A stretch of DNA of 64,000 nucleotides, taken from the NCBI RefSeq assembly GCF_004402495.1, contig NZ_SOFH01000020.1:62001-126000 (forward strand), given 5' to 3'. The notes beneath the pieces were generated by a model. It was not told the DNA's origin. It worked only from the letters and a program-made list of their open reading frames with translations, and ran no database searches. The position numbers and the translations under genes are program-made. Numbering within the stretch: position 1 is the stretch's first letter; each line of letters begins with the position of its first letter. This stretch comes from Cryobacterium sp. HLT2-28 (lineage in GTDB: Bacteria > Actinomycetota > Actinomycetes > Actinomycetales > Microbacteriaceae). Shown here piece after piece: positions 58,206 to 64,000 of this stretch.

Positions 58206-60521
58206 ATGACACGTCGTGCACCGATCGAAGACATCAACGAGAGCAACCTGCGCGTCAAGAAGCCGAAGAAGTCCGCGGCCGGGCTCGAGGCTGTGGCGGT
58301 CGCGCTCGAGCGCGGGATTGCCCAGGCCGGCGTCACCCGCACCGCCCGCGCGCTGCTGCGGTTGAACCAGCGCGACGGCACGGACTGCCCCGGCTGTGCG
58401 TGGCCGGAGTCGCAGGGCCACCGCAAGACGGCGGAGTTCTGCGAGAACGGCGCCAAGGCCGTCGCCGAGGAGAGCACCGTGCGCACCGTGACGCCCGCTT
58501 TCTGGGCCGAGCATTCGATCGCGGAACTGGCCACGAAGACCGAGTACTGGCTCGGCAATCAGGGCCGGATCACGCATCCGGTGGTCATCCGTCCCGGTGA
58601 CACGCACTACTCGCAGATCACCTGGAACGACGCGTTCGAGCTGATCGGCGAAGAGATCCGGGCGACGACGCCGGACCGCACCGTGTTCTACACCTCCGGT
58701 CGCACCGCCAACGAATCGGCGTTCCTCTACCAGTTGTTCGCCCGCTCGATCGGCACGAACAACCTGCCGGACTGCTCCAATATGTGCCACGAATCGTCGG
58801 GTTCGGCATTGAACCCCACGATCGGCATCGGAAAGGGCACCGTCTCCCTGGACGACATCCATAACGCCCAGCTGATCCTCGTCGTCGGCCAGAACCCCGG
58901 CACCAACCACCCACGGATGCTGTCCGCCCTCAAGGAATGCAAGGACAACGGCGGCAGGATCGTCGCCGTCAACCCGCTGCCGGAGGCGGGGCTGTTCAAC
59001 TTCAAGGACCCCCAGTCGGTGTCGGGCCTGATCGGCGACGGCACCGCCCTCGCCGACGAATACCTGCAGATCAAGGTCGGCGGCGACCTGGCCCTGTTCC
59101 AGGCGCTCGGCCACCTGCTGCTCGAGGAGGAGGAGCGCGTGCCCGGCTCCGTCGTCGATCACGCGTTCGTCGAAGCCAACACCGCGGGCCTGGACGAGTA
59201 CCGGGCAGCCCGCAAGGTGATCGACTGGGACGAGACCGAGAAGGCGACGGGGCTGTCCCGGCTGCAGATCGCCACGGTCGCCCGCCTCCTGGTCGACTCG
59301 AAGGCCACCATCATCTGCTGGGCGCTCGGCCTCACCCAGCAGCCCCACTCGGTGAACACGCTCAAGGAGATCATCAACCTGCTCCTGCTGCAGGGCAACT
59401 TCGGCAAGCCCGGCGCGGGCGCCTGCCCGGTGCGCGGACACTCCAATGTGCAGGGCGACCGCACGATGGGCATCTGGGAGAAGCCGAAGGAGTCGATGCT
59501 GGCCGCGCTGGATGCTGAGTTCGGCATCCAGTCCCCGCGGGCGCACGGTCTTGACTCCGTCGACACGGTCGAGGCCTTCGAGAACGACGACATCGACGTG
59601 TTCGTCTCCATGGGCGGCAATTTCGCCCTTGCCTGCTCCGACACCGAGGCCCTCGAGGCCGCGATGCAGCGGGTCGGCCTGACCGTGCACGTGTCGACCA
59701 AGCCCAACCGGTCGCACATCATGCACGGCAAGACCTCGCTGATCCTGCCGACGCTCGGCCGCACGGACACCGATGACAAGCATCCCGGCGGCCGCCAGGT
59801 GCTCTCGGTCGAAGACTCGATGTCGGTGGTGCGCACCACGCAGGGGCGCCTCGACCCGGTCTCCGAGCACCTGCTCGCCGAGCCGGTCATCGTGGCCCGG
59901 ATGGCCAGCGCCACCCTCGGCGATGACCACGTGATCGATTGGAAGGCCATGGCCGAGGACTACGACGTCATCCGTGACCGCATCTCCCGGGTGATCCCGG
60001 GCTTCTCCGATTTCAACAGGCGGCTCAAGACGAAGAACGGTTTCGTGCTGCCCAATCCTCCGCGCGACACCCGCAGCTTCGCCACCGACATCGGCCGGGC
60101 CCGGTTCACGGTCAGCCCGCTCGAGTACCTGACCCCGCCGCCCGGGCACCTGATCCTGCAGACCATCCGCAGCCACGACCAGTACAACACCACCTTCTAC
60201 GGCCTGGACGACCGCTACCGCGGCATCTCGGGCGGCCGCCGGGTCATCCTGATCCACGAGGACGACCTCACCGAGCTGGGGTTCACGGACCGCGACCTGG
60301 TCGACGTGATCAGCACATTCCGGGGCGAGGAACGCCGGGCGAACGAGTTCCGCCTGGTGGTCTACCCGACCCCGCGAGGCTGCGCGGCGGCCTACTTCCC
60401 CGAGGCGAACGCCCTGATGCACCGGGAGCTCGTGGCCCGGGAGTCGAACACCCCCGGCTACAAGGCGATGGCCGTGCGGTTCATCGCGCACGAGCCGGCC
60501 GGCGTGCCGCAGCTGAGCTGA
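58206..60521 (+). CDS. FdhF/YdeP-family molybdopterin oxidoreductase
   Basis: The 771-residue protein belongs to the formate-dehydrogenase-alpha-like (YdeP) group. A reduced Fe-S motif CPGCAW lies at residues 61-66 with another Cys near 79. The Mo-bis-MGD domains follow, with SGRTANESAFLYQLFARSIG, NNLPDCSNMCHESSG, VVGQNPGTNHPRML and CPVRGHSNVQGDRTMG. The C-terminal domain has HLILQTIRSHDQYNTTFYGL. Classic formate dehydrogenases have four N-terminal Cys, so electron transfer may differ. fdhD and moaA nearby fit maturation of this enzyme. Formate oxidation is plausible but not proven. Confidence 0.85.
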   Translation: MTRRAPIEDINESNLRVKKPKKSAAGLEAVAVALERGIAQAGVTRTARALLRLNQRDGTDCPGCAWPESQGHRKTAEFCENGAKAVAEESTVRTVTPAFWAEHSIAELATKTEYWLGNQGRITHPVVIRPGDTHYSQITWNDAFELIGEEIRATTPDRTVFYTSGRTANESAFLYQLFARSIGTNNLPDCSNMCHESSGSALNPTIGIGKGTVSLDDIHNAQLILVVGQNPGTNHPRMLSALKECKDNGGRIVAVNPLPEAGLFNFKDPQSVSGLIGDGTALADEYLQIKVGGDLALFQALGHLLLEEEERVPGSVVDHAFVEANTAGLDEYRAARKVIDWDETEKATGLSRLQIATVARLLVDSKATIICWALGLTQQPHSVNTLKEIINLLLLQGNFGKPGAGACPVRGHSNVQGDRTMGIWEKPKESMLAALDAEFGIQSPRAHGLDSVDTVEAFENDDIDVFVSMGGNFALACSDTEALEAAMQRVGLTVHVSTKPNRSHIMHGKTSLILPTLGRTDTDDKHPGGRQVLSVEDSMSVVRTTQGRLDPVSEHLLAEPVIVARMASATLGDDHVIDWKAMAEDYDVIRDRISRVIPGFSDFNRRLKTKNGFVLPNPPRDTRSFATDIGRARFTVSPLEYLTPPPGHLILQTIRSHDQYNTTFYGLDDRYRGISGGRRVILIHEDDLTELGFTDRDLVDVISTFRGEERRANEFRLVVYPTPRGCAAAYFPEANALMHRELVARESNTPGYKAMAVRFIAHEPAGVPQLS

Positions 60522-60531
60522 GGTGTCGCCG

Positions 60532-61065
60532 ATGACCGAGCAACGCCCCTGGACCGGCCACGTCTTCATCGCGACGAGCGTCGACGGCTACATCGCCCGG
60601 CCGGACGGAAGCCTCGACTGGCTCACCGACCGGCCGGGACCCACCGGCGACGGCGGCTACACCGAGTTCACGGCCACGATCGACCACCTGCTGATGGGCC
60701 GCGGAACCTATGAAACAGTGGCGGCATTCGATCCATGGCCGTACACCCGGATGAAGGTGATCGTGCTCAGCAGCACCCTCGACGCGCTCGACGACCGGGT
60801 CACGGTGGTGCGCAACCTCCCCGAGGCGATCGCCGCCCTCACCGCCGCGGGTGCCGACCGCGTATACATCGACGGCGGCCGGGTCATCCAGTCCTGCCTC
60901 GCGGCGGGCCTCATCGACGACCTCGTGATCACTCGGGTGCCCGTGCTGCTGGGCGAGGGCATTTCGTTGTTCGGAGCGCTTCCGGCGGATGTCCAGCTCG
61001 AGACCCTGGGAGTCGCGCCGATCGGCGGCGGCATGGTCCAGGAACGTTACACCGTCGTGCGCTGA
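60532..61065 (+). CDS. Dihydrofolate reductase-like (RibD C-terminal) family protein
   Basis: The 177-residue protein has the family start GHVFIATSVDGYIARPDGSL, HLLMGRGTYETVAAF in the middle and VYIDGGRVIQSCLAAGLIDD near the C terminus. It is an NADPH-binding fold related to RibD and DHFR; the real substrate is unknown. ATG at 60532 is used; a GTG at 60523 is in frame. Its 3' end overlaps the convergent fdhD by 19 bp. Confidence 0.88.
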   Translation: MTEQRPWTGHVFIATSVDGYIARPDGSLDWLTDRPGPTGDGGYTEFTATIDHLLMGRGTYETVAAFDPWPYTRMKVIVLSSTLDALDDRVTVVRNLPEAIAALTAAGADRVYIDGGRVIQSCLAAGLIDDLVITRVPVLLGEGISLFGALPADVQLETLGVAPIGGGMVQERYTVVR

Positions 61066-61910
61066 GCCTCGGCCCGGGCGCCCTCGACGATCCGCTCGGC
61101 CCCGGCGTAGATCACCATCGAGTTGCCGCGGAGGAATCCGATGAGCGTCATGCCCACCTCGGCCGCGAACTCGGCCGCCAGCGACGACGGCGCCGAGACT
61201 GCGGCAAGCACCGGGATGCCGGCCATCATCGCCTTCTGGGCCAGTTCGAAGCTGGCCCGGCTCGACACCATCAGCACCGTGCCGGTCAACGGGAGCAGGT
61301 TCTCCTTCAACGCCCAGCCGATCACCTTGTCCACCGCGTTGTGCCGGCCGACGTCTTCGCGCAGCACGAGCATCTCTCCGGTGACGCCGTCGAACAGCGC
61401 GGCGGCGTGGAGTCCGCCGGTCTTCTCGAACACGGCCTGCCGGGTGCGCAACCGGTCGGGGAACGAGGCGAGCAGTTCCGCGTCGACCCGCACCGGGTCA
61501 TCCATTACCGGGAAGGAGGATTTGGTGCGCACGGCATCGATGCTCGCCTTGCCGCAGAGGCCGCAGGAGCTGGTGGTGAGGAACGTCCGTTCCAGGCTCG
61601 GGTCGGGGGGCCTGACCCCGGGCGCGAGGGAGACGTCGAGCACGTTGTAGGTGTTGAGGCCCTCGTCGGTGGCGCCGGCGCAGTACCGGGCGGTGACGAA
61701 GTGCTCGCCCCGGGTGATGACACCCTCCGAGACGAGGAAGCCGGCCGCCAGGTCGTAGTCGTTGCCCGGGGTGCGCATGGTCACGGCCAGGGAACGGCCG
61801 TTCACCCGGATCTCCAGCGGCTCCTCGACGGCGAGCACGTCTTCGCGGGTGGTGGGCGGGTGCCCGACGGTCAGGCGGACGACCTTGCGTCTTGCGGTGA
61901 TCCTGCTCAT
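61047..61910 (-). CDS. fdhD: FdhD formate dehydrogenase sulfurtransferase
   Basis: FdhD transfers sulfur from a cysteine desulfurase to the Mo centre of formate dehydrogenases. The 287-residue protein has the family's SSCGLCGKASID motif (two Cys about residues 116-119) and LVLREDVGRHNAVDKVIGWA, with SSRASFELAQKAMMAGIPVL near the C terminus. It fits the FdhF/YdeP-type oxidoreductase upstream. It lies 39 bp downstream of moaA on the same strand. Confidence 0.95.
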   Translation of the reverse strand: MSRITARRKVVRLTVGHPPTTREDVLAVEEPLEIRVNGRSLAVTMRTPGNDYDLAAGFLVSEGVITRGEHFVTARYCAGATDEGLNTYNVLDVSLAPGVRPPDPSLERTFLTTSSCGLCGKASIDAVRTKSSFPVMDDPVRVDAELLASFPDRLRTRQAVFEKTGGLHAAALFDGVTGEMLVLREDVGRHNAVDKVIGWALKENLLPLTGTVLMVSSRASFELAQKAMMAGIPVLAAVSAPSSLAAEFAAEVGMTLIGFLRGNSMVIYAGAERIVEGARAEAQRTTV

Positions 61911-61949
61911 CAGTCGTTGCCCCTTCTTCGTCGTGCCGCCGGTCGATTC

Positions 61950-63068
61950 CTAGCCACCGATGTAGGACATCTCGATCTTCTTCTTGCCGGCGGCCCGAAG
62001 CTGAATCGTCTTCGCGCTGCGCAGCTGCGAGTACCGGTCGGTGCGTTCCCGCCAGATCTGCGCCATCACGGTGGCGAGCTGTTCGTCGGTGCAGCCGCCG
62101 CGCATCAGGGCGCGCAGGTCGTGCCCCTCGGTCGCGAACAGGCAGGTGAACAGCTTGCCGTCGGTGGAGACCCTCGCCCGGGAACAGGACTGGCAGAACG
62201 ACTGGGTGACGCTGGAGATGACGCCGATCTCGCCGCTCCCGTCGCGGTACCGCCAGCGCCTCGAGGTCTCGCCGTCGTAGTTCGGGGCCACCTCGTCCAG
62301 GGGCAGCTCGGCGTTGATCAGGTCGATCACCTCGCGGGAGGGCACCACGGCGCCCATCTCCCAGCCGTTGCTCGAGCCCACGTCCATGAACTCGATGAAC
62401 CGGAGGATGTACGGCGTGCCCTGGAAGTGCCGGGCCATGGCCACGATGTCGTGCTCGTTCTGGCCGCGCTTGACCACCATGTTGATCTTGATCGGGCCGA
62501 GCCCGGCCTCGTGGGCGACGTCGATCCCGTGCAGGATCTTCGCGACCGGGAAGTTCACGTCGTTCATCGCTCGGAAGGTGGCGTCGTCGAGCGAATCGAG
62601 CGACACGGTGACCCGGGTGAGCCCGGCATCCTTCAGCGCCTGCGCCTTCACGGCGAGCGCCGATCCGTTCGTGGTCAGCGCGATGTCGATGGGCCGGCCG
62701 TCGGGGGTGCGGAGGGCGGCGAGCATGGCGACGAGTTCCTCGAGGCCCTTGCGGAGCAGCGGCTCACCGCCGGTGAGGCGGATCTTCTCCACTCCGTGGG
62801 CGACACTGATCCTGGCCAGCCGGGTCATCTCCTCGAAGGAGAGCAGCTCGTCGCGTTCCATGAAGGCGAAGTCCTTGCCGAAGACCTCCTTCGGCATGCA
62901 GTAGACGCAACGGAAGTTGCAGCGGTCGGTGACGGAGATGCGCAGGTCGTGCAGCGGCCGGTTCATCGTGTCGGTGACCAGGCCGGTGGGCGGGGTGGTC
63001 ACCTCGGGGAGGTCCGCCAGGGAGCGATAGAACCTGGGGACGGGGTCCTGGAGTTCGGCGCCGGTCAT
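61950..63068 (-). CDS. moaA: MoaA GTP 3',8-cyclase
   Basis: This radical-SAM enzyme starts molybdopterin synthesis. The 372-residue protein has the SAM cluster motif CNFRCVYC (Cys 50, 54, 57), [19 protein letters not shown], the C-terminal cluster Cys in [19 protein letters not shown], and the essential C-terminal Gly-Gly (YIGG). The first 35 residues are variable. No moaC or moaE is nearby. Confidence 0.96.
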   Translation of the reverse strand: MTGAELQDPVPRFYRSLADLPEVTTPPTGLVTDTMNRPLHDLRISVTDRCNFRCVYCMPKEVFGKDFAFMERDELLSFEEMTRLARISVAHGVEKIRLTGGEPLLRKGLEELVAMLAALRTPDGRPIDIALTTNGSALAVKAQALKDAGLTRVTVSLDSLDDATFRAMNDVNFPVAKILHGIDVAHEAGLGPIKINMVVKRGQNEHDIVAMARHFQGTPYILRFIEFMDVGSSNGWEMGAVVPSREVIDLINAELPLDEVAPNYDGETSRRWRYRDGSGEIGVISSVTQSFCQSCSRARVSTDGKLFTCLFATEGHDLRALMRGGCTDEQLATVMAQIWRERTDRYSQLRSAKTIQLRAAGKKKIEMSYIGG

Positions 63069-63122
63069 GTCTCCACACTAATCGCGGCGGCTGGGAAGGA
63101 TAGGCCGCGGCAGCCAGGAAAG

Positions 63123-63166
63123 GGCGTGGGTCGAACCTGCCTGTCCTGGCAGGCTCGACCCACGCC
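63123..63166 (-). terminator. Terminator hairpin of the formaldehyde dehydrogenase gene
   Basis: GGCGTGGGTCGA (63123-63134) pairs with TCGACCCACGCC (63155-63166). After an A/C mismatch, CCTGCC pairs with GGCAGG around a 6-base loop. It lies 13 bp past the stop of the dehydrogenase and about 55 bp before moaA. Confidence 0.85.
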
Positions 63167-63178
63167 AGACGGCGCCGC

Positions 63179-64000
63179 CTACTTCACGTAGCCGTTCGGG
63201 TTGAGGACATACTTCGTGGCCGCGCCGGCGTCGAATTCGGCATACCCGCGCGGGGCATCCTCGAGCGTGATCGCCCGGGCGTTGACCGCCTTCGCGATCT
63301 GCACCTTGTCGTGCAGGATCGCCATCATCAGCTGCCGGTTGTACTTCATCACCGGGCACTGCCCCGTGGTGAACGACAGCGACTTGGCCCAGCCGAGTCC
63401 CAGCCGGAGCGACAGGGCGCCGATCTTCGCCGCGTCGTCGACCCCGCCCGGGTCACCGGTGACGTACAGCCCGGGGATGCCCATGGCACCACCGGCGGCC
63501 GTGACCGTCATCAGCGAGTTCAGCACCGTCGCCGGCCGTTCCTCGCCCGCGCTCTGGCCGTGGCCGCGCGCCTCGAAACCGACCGCATCCACGCCGGCGT
63601 CAACCTCGGGAACCCCGAGAATCTGCTCGATCTGATCCTGCGGCTCACCCTTGCGAAGGTCAATCGTCTCGCAGCCGAAGCTGCGGGCCTGGGCCAGCCG
63701 CTCCTCGTTGAGGTCACCGACGATGACGACGGCGGCACCCAGCAGGTGGGCGGATGCCGCGGCAGCGAGGCCGACCGGCCCTGCCCCGGCGACATAGACC
63801 GTCGACCCCGTTCCGACGCCCGCACTCACCGCTCCGTGGTAGCCGGTGGGGAAGATGTCGGAGAGCATGGTCAGGTCCATGATCTTCTCCAGCGCCTGGT
63901 CGCGGTCCGGGAACTTCAGCAGGTTCCAGTCCGCGTACGGCACGAGCACGTACTCGGCCTGTCCGCCGACCCAGCCGCCCATGTCGACGTAGCCGTAGGC
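63179..64000 (-). CDS. Glutathione-independent formaldehyde dehydrogenase (C-terminal part, cut by window edge)
   Basis: The visible C-terminal 273 residues match the zinc-dependent formaldehyde dehydrogenase of the Pseudomonas putida FdhA type, which oxidises formaldehyde to formate with tightly bound NAD. Key parts are YGYVDMGGWVGGQAEYVLVP, LTMLSDIFPTGYHGAVSAGV and the NAD motif VYVAGAGPVGLAAAASAHLL. The catalytic zinc Cys lies in the missing N-terminal part. Its product formate could feed the FdhF-type enzyme at 58.2-60.5 kb. Confidence 0.9.
   Translation of the reverse strand, partial: AYGYVDMGGWVGGQAEYVLVPYADWNLLKFPDRDQALEKIMDLTMLSDIFPTGYHGAVSAGVGTGSTVYVAGAGPVGLAAAASAHLLGAAVVIVGDLNEERLAQARSFGCETIDLRKGEPQDQIEQILGVPEVDAGVDAVGFEARGHGQSAGEERPATVLNSLMTVTAAGGAMGIPGLYVTGDPGGVDDAAKIGALSLRLGLGWAKSLSFTTGQCPVMKYNRQLMMAILHDKVQIAKAVNARAITLEDAPRGYAEFDAGAATKYVLNPNGYVK

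Noticed and set aside
1-64000. tRNA, rRNA, prophage, insertion sequence or integrase
   Set aside because: Looked for T-loop GTTCGAATC-like strings, DDE/HUH transposase motifs and phage genes; none was convincing by eye. A tRNA scan would settle the RNA question.

Overview
The window is about 68-70% G+C, uses many GTG starts, and has tightly packed genes with ATGA, GTGA or TGATG junctions. Gene content points to a flagellated actinobacterium, most likely Microbacteriaceae (Cryobacterium, Leifsonia or a relative): a complete-looking Gram-positive flagellar cluster, DUF222/HNH protein, SufS-SufU pair, ClpS-DUF2017 pair and an actinobacterial split cytochrome b. No rRNA, tRNA, CRISPR array, transposase or prophage gene was seen. 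Both window ends cut a gene (flgD on the left, a formaldehyde dehydrogenase on the right).

1-17.2 kb is flagellar. On the minus strand, read right to left, lie the sigma factor fliA, flagellin fliC, fliD-fliS-fliT-like, a 570 bp regulatory gap, and the long operon flgB-flgC-fliE-fliF-fliG-fliH-fliI-fliJ-NlpC/P60 hydrolase-fliK-flgD. On the plus strand lies flgN-flgK-flgL-fliW. Two sigma-28-type promoters with identical geometry (CTAA-N16-GCCGATAG) precede fliC and flgN, and a weaker one precedes flgB. A helically phased triple palindrome (CCCC-N5-GGGG) sits between fliA and flgN.

17.4-22.3 kb carries a three-gene cytochrome b cluster (tiny membrane protein, diheme cytochrome b core, two-helix partner with a large extracytoplasmic domain), an exporter-type ABC protein and a CE7 acetyl esterase. 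22.5-31.6 kb is a sugar locus: LacI regulator, lipoprotein plus two permeases, GH2 beta-mannosidase, GH113-like hydrolase and a GlcNAc-kinase-like sugar kinase. It probably imports and degrades beta-mannosides or a Man-GlcNAc disaccharide. A dispersed repeat (core TCGACNNGCTCGACCACC) lies around this locus and has also expanded inside the beta-mannosidase reading frame.

31.6-36.2 kb holds a repeat island, a DUF222/HNH protein and sufS-sufU. 36.2-43.4 kb is molybdenum-centred: modA-modB-modC with an HTH-TOBE regulator, a Mog/MoaB protein, and a two-gene xanthine-dehydrogenase-type enzyme whose [2Fe-2S] and Mo domains are fused. A 1913-residue secreted amylopullulanase (43.4-49.2 kb) has LacI/MalR-type operators upstream. 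Guanine deaminase and a MocA-like nucleotidyltransferase fit the purine/molybdenum theme. 51-58 kb holds small housekeeping genes (SHOCT, SixA, DUF1275, ClpS, DUF2017) and two glycosyltransferases. 58.2-64 kb is a one-carbon block: FdhF/YdeP-type molybdopterin oxidoreductase, FdhD, MoaA and glutathione-independent formaldehyde dehydrogenase.

The most unusual structural signal is a set of short tandem duplications that straddle stop codons at gene ends. In one case this creates three consecutive 5-residue mini-ORFs linked by TGATG overlaps ahead of a glycosyltransferase; in another a 74 bp duplication at the modB/modC junction creates a 25-codon ORF with GTGA overlaps at both ends.
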